Part shown: positions 1 through 9,382 of the stretch, in pieces | How the letters are laid out: each line of letters opens with the position of its first letter | Numbering within the stretch: the first letter of the stretch is position 1 | Source of the DNA: Calendula officinalis | Lineage: Eukaryota > Streptophyta > Magnoliopsida > Asterales > Asteraceae | NCBI GenBank assembly: GCA_963853835.1 | Contig: OY970825.1 | Location: 40,024,908-40,088,907 of the forward strand | DNA: 64,000 bases | Reading direction: 5' to 3' | Translations under genes and position numbers: made by a program | Notes under the pieces: model-generated | Told to the model about the DNA's origin: nothing | The model's input: only the letters and a program-made list of their open reading frames with translations | The model's database searches: none

Positions 1-2
1 CT

Positions 3-1904
3 ACTGGTCCCAACTATAACCTAGATTCTCAAGATACTACTGATACCAGTAACAACTTCAATACTTCTGATCTCAATGAAGATGATGGCAGTAGTAACTC
101 TGACCAAGATAATGATGAACCAAATACTAATGACAATGAAGGATCTCAAGAAGAACAACTACCTGAGGCAAATGAGTCCAACCTTGAAAATCAACTAGTG
201 GTTGATAAAACTACAACAACAAGGACTCAAAAGAACCATCCATTAGACCTTGTTCTAAGTGATGTTAACTCACCACTTCAAACAAGAAGCAAATTAAATA
301 AAAGCTTAACTGCAAATATGTGTAACATTAGTTTAATTGCTAATGAATGTATGTATGAATGCTTTCTGTCTCAGGATGAACCAAAGAAGATCCAACAAGC
401 AATGAAGGACTCAAACTGGATTGAGGCAATGCAAGAGGAACTCCTTCAATTTAAATTACAAGCTGTTTGGACACTTGTACCTCTACCCAAAGGAAAAAGA
501 GCCATTGGAACAAGATGGATCTTTAGAAACAAGAAAGATGAAAGAGGGATAGTGATCAAGAATAAAGCCAGACTTGTAGCCCAAGGATACACTCAAGAAG
601 AAGGTATAGACTATGATGAAGTGTATGCTCCTGTTGCCAGAATTGAAGCAATAAGAATATTCCTAGCATATGCTTCATTCAAAAGGTTTAAAGTCTATCA
701 AATGGATGTGAAGAGTGCTTTCCTGTATGGGAAGATTGAAGAAGAAGTTTATGTTTGCCAACCTCCAGGATTTGAAGATCCAAAACATGGTGATTATGTG
801 TTTAAATTGGATAAAGCTCTATATGGTCTACATCAGGCACCAAGAGCATGGTATGACACACTATCATCATACTTATTAAAGAACAATTTCAAAAGAGGAG
901 CCATTGATAAAACATTGTTTACAAAGAAAGTCAAAGATGATATACTACTGGTACAAATCTATGTAGATGATATCATCTTTGGATCAACCAATGATTTATT
1001 ATGCAAAGAATTTGAAGAGCTGATGCAGATTAAATTCAAGATGAGCTCCATGGGTCCAATGAACTTCTTCCTTGGACTCCAAGTCAGTCAAAGAACTGAT
1101 GGTATTTTGATAAATCAATCAAAATATGTCAAAGACATCTTGGAAAAGTTTGACTTGAAAGACAGTAAAAGTGCTAGTACACCAATGGAAACACACAAAC
1201 ACCTACATCCTGATGTTGAGGGGGAGGATGTAGATGAACACTTATATAGATCAATGATAGGATCTTTGATGTACTTAACTGCATCAAGACCTGACATTAT
1301 GTATAGTGTTTGTGTGTGTGCAAGATATCAAGCAAGACCCAAAGAACTACACTTGCAGGCTGTCAAAAGAATATTCAGATACTTGAAAGGCAAACCATCA
1401 CTAGGTCTATGGTATCCACATGACTCACCCTTTGAACTAATAGCCTATACAGATAGTGACTATGGAGGTGAATGTCAAGATAGAAAGTCCACTACTGGTG
1501 GATGTCAATTCTTTGGATCAAGACTAGTGTCATGGCAATGTAAGAAGCAAACAAATGTATCAACATCTACTGCTGAAGCAGAATATGTAGCTGCATCTGC
1601 TTGCTGTGCTCAAGTACTATGGATTCAAAATCAACTTCTAGACTTTGGTATCTCTATCCTTAAAACTCCTATTTTTATTGATAATCAAAGTGCTATTAGT
1701 ATTGTGAATAATCCAGTAAAACATTCAAAAACTAAACACATTGAAATAAGATTTCACTTTATAAGAGATTGTAATGAAAAGAAATTAATCAAAGTAGTTA
1801 AAATCCATACTGATGATCAATTAGCAGATCTTTTTACAAAAGCATTTGATGTAGGAAGATTCAACTTCTTGGTCAGTAGTATTGGAATGATTTTAATAAC
1901 TTAA
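3..1904 (+). CDS. Copia retrotransposon pol, C-terminal part (RT and RNase H), 5' end off the window
   Basis: The frame is open from the left edge to the TAA ending at 1904, so this is the 3' end of a larger gag-pol reading frame; no true start lies in the window. Bases 3-390 encode an acidic Asn/Asp/Ser-rich linker, as found between integrase and RT. The Ty1/Copia reverse transcriptase follows (about 400-1150), with the catalytic YVDD box at 960-971 and the ALYGLHQAPRAWY block before it. RNase H (about 1440-1850) shows YTDSDYGG, DRKSTTGG, STAEAEY and KHIEIRFHFIRD. The style of these blocks is SIRE-like (family memory, moderate). No frame break is visible, so this copy could be recent. It belongs to the same element as the extra ORF and 3' LTR downstream. 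Confidence 0.93.
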   Translation, partial: TGPNYNLDSQDTTDTSNNFNTSDLNEDDGSSNSDQDNDEPNTNDNEGSQEEQLPEANESNLENQLVVDKTTTTRTQKNHPLDLVLSDVNSPLQTRSKLNKSLTANMCNISLIANECMYECFLSQDEPKKIQQAMKDSNWIEAMQEELLQFKLQAVWTLVPLPKGKRAIGTRWIFRNKKDERGIVIKNKARLVAQGYTQEEGIDYDEVYAPVARIEAIRIFLAYASFKRFKVYQMDVKSAFLYGKIEEEVYVCQPPGFEDPKHGDYVFKLDKALYGLHQAPRAWYDTLSSYLLKNNFKRGAIDKTLFTKKVKDDILLVQIYVDDIIFGSTNDLLCKEFEELMQIKFKMSSMGPMNFFLGLQVSQRTDGILINQSKYVKDILEKFDLKDSKSASTPMETHKHLHPDVEGEDVDEHLYRSMIGSLMYLTASRPDIMYSVCVCARYQARPKELHLQAVKRIFRYLKGKPSLGLWYPHDSPFELIAYTDSDYGGECQDRKSTTGGCQFFGSRLVSWQCKKQTNVSTSTAEAEYVAASACCAQVLWIQNQLLDFGISILKTPIFIDNQSAISIVNNPVKHSKTKHIEIRFHFIRDCNEKKLIKVVKIHTDDQLADLFTKAFDVGRFNFLVSSIGMILIT

Positions 1905-1964
1905 AATCTCACTTAAAATTATGTGTAAAGTTAGTGTTGTAAAATATTATTTTCTTAAGTGTTT

Positions 1965-2225
1965 TACTACTAGTATTGCTGTACTACTGGTGTGAAAGTG
2001 TATGCACAAAATACTACTGATAGTTCATTACTACTGGTGCATTTTAGGTTTACATGGATACTACTGGTAAGTCAGTACTACTGGTATTCACATATACTAC
2101 TGGTCTTGTGTGGTAATGGTTACTACTGATGTCTATAATTACTACTGATGTCAAAATCCTTAGTCATTACTGATGTTAGTAGATACTACTGACGTTTTAC
2201 TACTGATATCTTATTTACTACTGGT
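1965..2225 (+). repeat. Array of TACTACTG(A/G)T motifs in the pol-to-extra-ORF spacer
   Basis: About twelve copies of TACTACTGAT, TACTACTGGT or near variants lie in roughly 260 bases, irregularly spaced at 12-35 bases and separated by unrelated AT-rich sequence. The irregular spacing rules out simple slippage of one unit. The array sits about 100 bases upstream of a TATA-like box. The same motif is iterated in the LTR of this element (6004-6242) and in the minus-strand copy (60441-60680). Confidence 0.85.
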
Positions 2226-2323
2226 CTTTCATAAACACAATTACCAAACTAACCCCCATGAAAATAACCGTTATGTTATGATTCGAAGGCTATTTTCGTA
2301 GTTTTGCAGGTTTAATCGAAAGA

Positions 2324-2332
2324 TATAAAAGG
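2324..2332 (+). promoter_or_regulatory. Putative internal TATA box for the extra ORF
   Basis: TATAAAAGG lies 120 bases before the ATG at 2453. It is followed by a leader that looks like an ordinary plant 5' UTR (CT-rich, with AAACCCTAG and AAAACCCTTC). This suggests the extra ORF has its own promoter. An alternative is a spliced subgenomic RNA: TTTTGCAG at 2303-2310 could serve as an acceptor. Confidence 0.5.
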
Positions 2333-2452
2333 CGGCAGATGATTAATTTAGCATTATCTTCACTTCGATTCTCTAAACACCTTTCGATAAACCCTAGTTT
2401 ACGATCAAAAACCCTTCATCTTTAACAAAATTCTTGCAAAATCTCAACAACA

Positions 2453-5400
2453 ATGGCAACTTTACAAGCTCTCGATGTGCAAACCGATCTCAGATACTCA
2501 GAATTTCACAACATGGTTGCATTTTTAAAAAATCCCGACGGAACAAAAGATTTCCGTCCAATCGTAAAATTCTTGAGAAATTCGTATATACAGTTTGCCT
2601 TAACTGTAAAGCCGAAGGCATATCAACAGCACTTGGTGGATTTCTGGACCAATGCTGAGCGAACAGAAGGAACCACATCATCAATGATAAAATCGAAAGT
2701 AGATGGAAAGTACATCACTGTAACTGAACAATCAATCAGACATCATCTACAACTTCATGATGATTCAGGTATGTATACTCTTCCTAAGGAATACATTGCT
2801 GATACTTTAAATAAAATGGGGTATGAAGGCAGACTTAATATTGTAACTTTTCAAAAAGGCCTTCTATCCCCACAATGGAAATTTCTGGTTCATACCATTC
2901 AGCATTGTATTTCTCCTAAAAGAAGTACTTGGAATGAGTTTAACAAGGCAATAGCATCTGCTGTTGTATGTTTATGCACAGACCAAGTATTCAATTTTTC
3001 TAATATGATTTTTGATGGTATGTTGGGAAATCTTAGTTCTTCTAAATTTTTAATGTATCCCAGATTTCTACAACATATCATAAACTGTGAATTACAAAAC
3101 TTGTCAACTCCTAAAAACATTTTTGTATTACCTGAGTTGAACAAGAAAGTTTTCTCAAATATGAGAAAACAATTTAAATTTTCAGGGAAGGAAACCCCTT
3201 TGTTTCCAAACATGATCAAAGATCAACCCAATATTGGAGAAGGTTCAACCATTGCTACAACCCAAGTTGAACCTCAACCCACTCCATCACCCCCAAATAC
3301 AGCCCAAACACCACCCCATATAGCCACTCAATCACCAACTCAAACAGAAGTCCTGAATGTGTCCCAGGAACTTGATATAAATCTGCAGAGTGCTACTCTT
3401 CACTCTGTAGAAGACCTACCAGACAAAACCAAACATATATCTACAATCTATAAAAGAAAGAAATCTTTAAAGGACACCAGGGGACAAATCGAGTCACACC
3501 CCAGGCTCAAAGAGTTGTCCTCCAAGGAGGAGAGAGGACATGAGGGGAGGGCTTTCACTACTGATGCCCCAAAAGTGGGTGCACAGGACAGTGAAAACAT
3601 CATTAGGACCCAAACCTCGGCAACTTTGAGTGATGACTCATTTGAGGAGTTACTCAAAGGACCCCGGTGCCAAGAAACCACAAGGGGGGACATCTCTGCT
3701 TCTTCTAGGAAGAAGAGAATGTCTAAAAGACCCAATGACTCACCAAGCAGTGATGAGGGCAGATCTGTGAAATTGATGGAAAGGAAGGAAAACCTTAAAA
3801 CCAATGTACCTGTTAGTAAGCCCGATGATCTTGCTAGATGGAGTGAGGGCAGTATTAAAATCCAACAATTGACGGCTAAAGTGGATTCCTTGGAATCCAC
3901 TGTACAAGATTGTCTTTATTACCAAACAAATCAAGGAAAAACTATGGCTGCTATGAAAAGAAATGTCAATATCATCAACAAAAGAATGAGACAATATGAA
4001 CTTAGGCTTCATCAACAATCAAAGCTTATCAGAAAATTGAAAAAGAGGATTGATGATAGTGAGGCTCCTCCAGTTGAGCTCACTAAGGGGGAGAAGGATA
4101 ACATACAGACAATGATTGATGAATCCATTGCAGCAGCAGCTTCCTCCCTCTTGAATTTAAAAGAAACAGAAGTTGATGAAGGCCCAGAGATGATGATTAC
4201 AGAAGAAGAGCCAATTACTACTGCTCCTACTAAAGAACAAGCTGAAAAAGACATACCAGTAGTAACTCCTACTACTGATATAACAGCAGTAGTAAATGAA
4301 GAAAAGGCAGCAAACACTACTGATGACCTATCAGTAGTAATCTCTGAAGACATACCAGTAGTAACTACCTTAGTTACTACTGATGACATTATTGAGCTGC
4401 CACCACTACTAGAGCCTACAGTGATACTTCCACCATCTCCAAAAAGAACAACAACAACACAAATGGTGGTAAAAGATATTGATGATGATATCAACTGGTT
4501 AGAAGTTGATGAATGCTCCCTGCCTCCACATCCTAAAATACTTCCCATATCTCAGATACACTACTATGGTCCCAAATTTGTTATTGAATCTGAACCAAAT
4601 ATGAAGAAAGACAATTACATAGGAAAGGGAAAAGAAGTTGCTGATGAAGACCAACCCAACAGAGCACAAGGTCATGAAATTGTCAACAAAATCAATTATG
4701 CCAAATCAGCCAAACAGGATAGGTGGAAGGTAAAGAGAGCAAAATATTTAAAGAAGGTTGAAGTCTCTCTAGCAAATGAAAACAAAAGATTAGCAGAAAG
4801 GGCTAGAATATTGAGACAACCTTTCACAGAAATCAAATTGGCAGATATAGCAGATATATCAAAACTGCCACAATTTCAACAGAAGATCAAATCTAAACAA
4901 GTTGCTGAAACAAGAAAGGAATTACAAAGAAGAGAACTGAAAAAATTTAGGCAACTTGAACATGAAACAATAGAACTTCTTGAAGCACAAGTACAAGAAT
5001 GCAAAGAGCAAAAGGCTGATATGCCAGAACAATTTGCAGAGAAAAAGAAAGAAATGATCACATTCTTAAAATCAAAAGGGTATAACACAAAGGCATTTGG
5101 AAGAATGAAGCTGATCAATTTAATTGAAAAGTACTGTGTAGAGAAGAAGAAGGATCTTACTGAGCAAGATAGTAATGAGAAGTACACCACTAAACTTGAA
5201 CAGATAGACTCCAAAGAAATGAAAGAAAGAAAAACAATATCTGGAGAATCATCTGGTGTATCCTCTCAAACATCAAAGAAAAGAAAGACAATTGCTTCAG
5301 AACTTGATCAACCAAATAAAAAATTACAAATGGTTCAAGTTCATGATCTCCCCATTGCTCCCCTACAAAATAATCCAATCATCAACTGGAGGTACATAGA

Positions 5401-5929
5401 TGATATGATTGAGATTATAAGAGAAGATAAGGTCACTCAAAGATTCAGAGCTTGGAAACCTTTGGTCATGTCCCTAACCAGAAGTGACATTATTAAGATG
5501 TTGATCATTGGTAAACCAAGAATGACTAAGAAGAACTGGAAGAATTCAGCTGCAGGTTATATTACTGAAATGATTGATGCTGCTTTCTATCCAGAAAATT
5601 ATCCAGAGAAGTACACAGATTCAGAAAATGTTCAAGCTTGGAATGTGCTACCAACTGTCAACATGTACTTCTTTGAATATACAAGTAAGAAATGTGACTT
5701 ATTCCTTTATGAGAAAGAGTATCCTCATTCTGAGAAGACTCTCTATCAACTATGGTGCATGAATTTTATTAAACCACATGATGCTGTGATGCTCCAAAAC
5801 AAATTGAATGAATTTGTTAAAAGAATCAGCAAATATATCATTGCACAAAGGAATAAAAGGAACCAACAGACTTTAGAAGGTGATAAGAAAAGAGCAAAGT
5901 TGTTGGAAGAAAAGAAAAAGAAGAAGTAA
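2453..5929 (+). CDS. Intact extra ORF (env-position, coiled-coil protein) of the Copia element
   Basis: A 1158-aa frame downstream of pol and before the polypurine tract, the position of env-like ORFs in SIRE-type Copia elements. The start ATGG follows CAACAACA, a good plant context. Visible parts: an N-terminal globular block (about residues 1-205) ending near YPRFLQHIINCEL; a Pro/Thr-rich linker (about 265-295); a charged Ser/Lys/Arg region with a possible nuclear signal (SSRKKRMSKRP); a heptad-rich segment (about 469-536); an acidic Thr/Val-rich linker (about 583-650) encoded by repeats of the spacer motif; a second long Lys/Glu-rich helical region (about 763-866); a C-terminal block (about 966-1126); and a poly-Lys tail. 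I see no signal peptide or convincing membrane segment, so an envelope role is doubtful. From memory the N-terminal block resembles retroelement proteins common in Asteraceae. Function unknown. Near-identical but broken copy at 60738-63999 on the minus strand. Confidence 0.85.
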   Translation: MATLQALDVQTDLRYSEFHNMVAFLKNPDGTKDFRPIVKFLRNSYIQFALTVKPKAYQQHLVDFWTNAERTEGTTSSMIKSKVDGKYITVTEQSIRHHLQLHDDSGMYTLPKEYIADTLNKMGYEGRLNIVTFQKGLLSPQWKFLVHTIQHCISPKRSTWNEFNKAIASAVVCLCTDQVFNFSNMIFDGMLGNLSSSKFLMYPRFLQHIINCELQNLSTPKNIFVLPELNKKVFSNMRKQFKFSGKETPLFPNMIKDQPNIGEGSTIATTQVEPQPTPSPPNTAQTPPHIATQSPTQTEVLNVSQELDINLQSATLHSVEDLPDKTKHISTIYKRKKSLKDTRGQIESHPRLKELSSKEERGHEGRAFTTDAPKVGAQDSENIIRTQTSATLSDDSFEELLKGPRCQETTRGDISASSRKKRMSKRPNDSPSSDEGRSVKLMERKENLKTNVPVSKPDDLARWSEGSIKIQQLTAKVDSLESTVQDCLYYQTNQGKTMAAMKRNVNIINKRMRQYELRLHQQSKLIRKLKKRIDDSEAPPVELTKGEKDNIQTMIDESIAAAASSLLNLKETEVDEGPEMMITEEEPITTAPTKEQAEKDIPVVTPTTDITAVVNEEKAANTTDDLSVVISEDIPVVTTLVTTDDIIELPPLLEPTVILPPSPKRTTTTQMVVKDIDDDINWLEVDECSLPPHPKILPISQIHYYGPKFVIESEPNMKKDNYIGKGKEVADEDQPNRAQGHEIVNKINYAKSAKQDRWKVKRAKYLKKVEVSLANENKRLAERARILRQPFTEIKLADIADISKLPQFQQKIKSKQVAETRKELQRRELKKFRQLEHETIELLEAQVQECKEQKADMPEQFAEKKKEMITFLKSKGYNTKAFGRMKLINLIEKYCVEKKKDLTEQDSNEKYTTKLEQIDSKEMKERKTISGESSGVSSQTSKKRKTIASELDQPNKKLQMVQVHDLPIAPLQNNPIINWRYIDDMIEIIREDKVTQRFRAWKPLVMSLTRSDIIKMLIIGKPRMTKKNWKNSAAGYITEMIDAAFYPENYPEKYTDSENVQAWNVLPTVNMYFFEYTSKKCDLFLYEKEYPHSEKTLYQLWCMNFIKPHDAVMLQNKLNEFVKRISKYIIAQRNKRNQQTLEGDKKRAKLLEEKKKKK

Positions 5930-5962
5930 ATAAGAAACTTGATTGATTAAAGGATAATCAAT

Positions 5963-5977
5963 AAGTTTAGGGGGAGA
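5963..5977 (+). other. Polypurine tract of the Copia element
   Basis: AAGTTTAGGGGGAGA immediately precedes the LTR start TGTTAGAGC. The same tract is found inverted next to the second copy's LTR at 60707-60720. It is the plus-strand primer site for reverse transcription. Confidence 0.85.
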
Positions 5978-6003
5978 TTGTTAGAGCAAATCACAGATCA
6001 ACT

Positions 6004-6242
6004 TAGTACTGATGCTGCAGTTGGTAATAATTATGTTTATTACTGATGGGGCAGAAACATTTACTACTGATGAAGTTGATGCTGGTGTTCTCTATAACTT
6101 AGTTACTACTGATCATACAAAGATTGAAGATACTACTGATCATTGTAGTTACTACTGACGTTGGTTTCTGGACTTACTACTGATCACCAAGTTTACTACT
6201 GATGTTACTTATTTACTACTGGTGATTGATTTTACTACTGAT
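6004..6242 (+). promoter_or_regulatory. TACTACTGAT motif array in LTR U3
   Basis: About ten copies of TACTACTGAT or TACTACTGGT or one-base variants lie in 240 bases, ending about 138 bases before the LTR TATA box. This is the same arrangement as before the internal TATA box at 2324. A family-specific enhancer array is the simplest reading (inference). Confidence 0.6.
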
Positions 6243-6379
6243 ACGCGTTTATGGAACATATCAAGTCCGAGATCTTCGCAGAGATAGTTATAGAATGTAA
6301 ATCAATGTATATCGTTTATAATTAGATGTATATCGTATCCTAGAATAACTAGGGTAAATAGTTTAGCTTCAAGGACTAT

Positions 6380-6388
6380 TATATATAG
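6380..6388 (+). promoter_or_regulatory. LTR TATA box
   Basis: TATATATAG inside the 3' LTR, downstream of the motif array. The homologous position in the inverted copy reads TATAAATAG on the minus strand (about 60296-60304). Confidence 0.55.
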
Positions 6389-6596
6389 TTCCTTACGAAT
6401 TGTAAACGTACGTGTGTATTGTTAACTTAATAATATACATTGAAGCTTTTTGTGAAACTGTGTTCTTAATATTTCTCATATTGTTCATACAGTTCATCGT
6501 TCTTAATTATTGATATAGTGTTGATCCGCTGCAACTTCTATCATCAAATAGATCTAAGGTGTTTATTAACTTGTCTATAGTTAATCGATCCTGACA

Positions 6597-8303
6597 GTCA
6601 GTCTTATACAATGTGCTTGTGATTCCCTACATACTGATCAAAACATTTCACTTATTACTCAATAACAACATACCTCTACCCTAGGCTTGTAACTATTTCC
6701 TACTCGTTATAATCGAGATCAACCTAGTGTATATGTTTATGCTTATCATACCGGACCAACTACCTCCAATACCTTGTTTCTAGATTCGAGTCTCAATAGC
6801 CATGTGACACTAAGGTGCTGTTTTTTTTTTTTTTTTTTTTTGACGAAAGCTCTTCCTCGGGTCTTTTGTCTTCGCGGCGCAAACCACGTGCAAAAAAAGT
6901 CCCCCGCGGATGTTTATTTTTCGGAAGCTCGCATACCTTTTTATGTTTGCCCAGGGTTTTCTCCAAGAAACTTTGGGCATTAGCTTCTTGAGTCTTCCAA
7001 ACCTAAAATCCTCTAAAATCTTGTCTCCTTCCCTTTTCTCCAAACATCCTACCACAAAATTCCTTCTTCCCGTCGCCGCTCACCCTCGTCATCGACTTCT
7101 CTCCCTCGTCAGTCGCTGTCGTCTCCCCGTCTCCAGTCGTCGTCGTTGCCGAAGAAGCCGTTTTTCCAGTCACCGAAGAAGCCCTCCCCTCAGATATGTT
7201 GGATTTCATCTAGTCGAAATTTGATTATTTAGAAATTGGATATGTATGCTGGTATGTTATGAATTTGTAAGCTATGTTGTTATGCAATATATGAGTTTGC
7301 TGAAATTGGATTTGCATGCTTATTTGGTATGCAGAAACTTGATTATTGTTGTAATGCAGAATATGAGCTTGCAAATGGTTATAAATGATTATTTGCTTAT
7401 ATGTTAGACTTGTTATAAATGGTTATTTGGTTATATTGTTGTATGAAGTATTTTTTAGACGTAGAATATTTTAAATTTTAGTTTATTTAAGCAGTCTGCA
7501 GATGTTAAAAAATAAACAATAATGTTTTGCAGATGCGGATTTTTGTTCCACCTCTAAAGCTGCAGTAGGCTATAATGTAGTTGTGAGGATATACTTTTGG
7601 ACAAGTCCCTTTGGTTAGACTTATATCAAAGTCTTGGGTATCTTGAAGACAATGATAAAGTTATATATATTCGTTTGATGGTTGTTCTGCCTCGTAGGCT
7701 ATAATGTAGTTGTTACATTATACATTGATATAGAACCTTTAGTTGACTATATTTTTGGGATAGTTGTTGTATTATACACTGATAAATAGATCTTAATTTA
7801 ACCATAGTTTTTAATATACCGTGTAAACTGAATTTGGGTCTAATTGTCTCACGTTTATTGGTATGTGGAATGGAGATCTATTTCTTTTCCATCAGTAGCT
7901 CAAGAATTCTTAATTTTCTTTTCAATCAAAATAAGGAATGTAAGACAATTCAAAATCCAAGTATAAGGTAAGTAATTTTAACAACCACCAAATGTTAAAA
8001 TCCAACAAAAAACAATTCGAAATCCAAGTATAAGGTAAGTAATTTTAACAACCACCAAATGTTAAAATCTGACAACAAATCTATGAATCATCTAAGAGTA
8101 CAATAATTTCTATATTAACTGAACATAAAATCATTTGAAAATGAAAGATCGTTTGAAGCTAATTAAACGATCAACTTATGCGCTAATGCCAATTTAACCG
8201 TAGATCATAAAAATAACTCGATGCAACGAAAAAATAGAATTTTTCAATGAAGATGGATAGAAGCGGATCGACAAAAAAGTAAAAAAATTAACTTATAGCT
8301 TAC
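6597..8303. other. Unassigned repeat-like DNA with T21 tract and a 67-bp tandem duplication
   Basis: No gene is recognised. A run of 21 T lies at 6821-6841. A GC-rich, CGTCG-rich patch at about 7060-7200 looks like gene-derived 5' sequence or a captured fragment. A 67-base unit is duplicated in tandem at 7945-8011 and 8012-8072 with few differences. The stretch around 7490-7540 (AGTCTGCAGATGTTAAAAA) resembles the end of a small DNA transposon, but no matching inverted end with a target duplication could be fixed. Confidence 0.4.
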
Positions 8304-8379
8304 CAATGACAAATCGAGCACGAATGGCTGGAGTAGCGAAAGCAAAAATGAGTAAATCCAGAAGCAGCAGTGCAATCAT
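8304..8379 (-). pseudogene. Orphan first exon with 5' leader (gene fragment)
   Basis: On the minus strand a plant-like leader (with AAACCCTAG) runs into ATG at 8379. It encodes about 25 residues, very Leu-rich at first (MIALLLLDLLIFAFATPAI), like a signal or membrane segment, and ends at a good donor G|GTAAGC (8304/8303). No plausible second exon is found to the left before the 7.5-kb region. It may be the 5' fragment of a host gene carried by a transposon, or chance. Low confidence. Confidence 0.3.
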
Positions 8380-8639
8380 GAGCAGATCGAGTGCCGAAGT
8401 TCAATATGCAAGTGATGGAATCGAGAAAGAGAAAATTTAAAGGTGTACAATCTCTCGAGGCGGCTAGTAGCGATTTCTAGGGTTTTGAGATTTATAGCGG
8501 ATCAAAAGGGCATTTTTGTCAAAGTTTTCCGTAGATTGTTAACGCTTGTTAATCCGTTAAGTAACGGCGTGGGGATTCTCGAGGAAATTAATTGTGTGAA
8601 ACTTTCATATAGGAAATAAAAGATCTTCTCTTATGTTAG

Positions 8640-8950
8640 TAAAACATTAGAATAAAAACTTCTTACTACGTAAATAGTGTTTCCAAGTGTTGTGGTCAAG
8701 ATGGTGATACAATTTGAAAGGTGTTTTAAAGACTGACGAAATCCATAGGAAACATCATTTTCCAACAGATTTCATCCGTCTTTAAAAAAGGCGTGGGGAA
8801 AATTTTCCACAGATTTCCCACGGCTAAAAAAGTTTTTCCACAGTTTTTAGCTTCCCACGGCTAGTATTCCTACAATTGTTTTTCCACGGATTTGTCACAA
8901 ATTTGAAATTGTTGTTTCCCACAAATTTCCCATCCATATCTATTTTCTAC
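8640..8950. mobile_element. Possible CACTA-like subterminal repeat region
   Basis: Short motifs such as TTTCCCACGG, TTTTCCAC and their variants recur every 15-30 bases in direct and inverted form, as in subterminal regions of CACTA transposons. No CACTA terminus with a 3-base target duplication was located, so the class is a guess. The remaining DNA from 8950 to 9382 shows nothing else recognisable. Confidence 0.3.
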
Positions 8951-9382
8951 TAAAATGTGATTTTGCATTTTGTCTCATTCTATTTATCGCGTATATGAAA
9001 AATATTTCTACTACCCTATGATAAACTAGCATGATACCAACACAAAGCAGTAGGTAATATTACGTATCATCATTTAAATATAATCAACTTAAATTGAATT
9101 TTCAGGTAGGTAAATCAATTTGTGTTATATGTGTTTACCTCATTCAGTAACGCTTGTATTCTACTTTGGATTTGTCAATTCCGGTTCTGGAAAAAGGTAT
9201 ATGAAAAAGATGTTAAAGGTTTTGTTTTTGACCATACAACTAAAGTTTCAAGAAGTGATACAAAGCTGTACATAGATACATAATAGTTGTTGTAAGACAT
9301 AAATCTAAAACTGCAATTTTATCACATTAACCGCCATAACATTAACTGTCTCCTTGAGATCACCATATGTACCAACTGTGTT

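Larger units (their letters stand above)
5979..6596 (+). repeat. 3' LTR of the + strand Copia element (618 bp)
   Basis: The LTR runs from TGTTAGAGC after the polypurine tract to CCTGACA. Its borders are supported by alignment to the inverted 620-bp LTR at 60086-60705, where similarity ends at the same bases. U3 carries the TACTACTG motif array (6004-6242), a TATA-like TATATATAG at 6380-6388 and an AT-rich R/U5. The 5' LTR lies outside the window, so the target duplication (3' side would be GTCAG, 6597-6601) cannot be tested. Confidence 0.87.

Noticed and set aside
3448..4548. Long antisense frames opposite the extra ORF
   Set aside because: They mirror the sense ORF's Ser/Thr-rich codons and recur as shadows in the inverted copy; no start context or domain.
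6910..7224. 104-codon Arg/Ser-rich frame
   Set aside because: Compositional product of a CGTCG-rich patch; no domain, no splice pattern, and the frame is not supported on either side.
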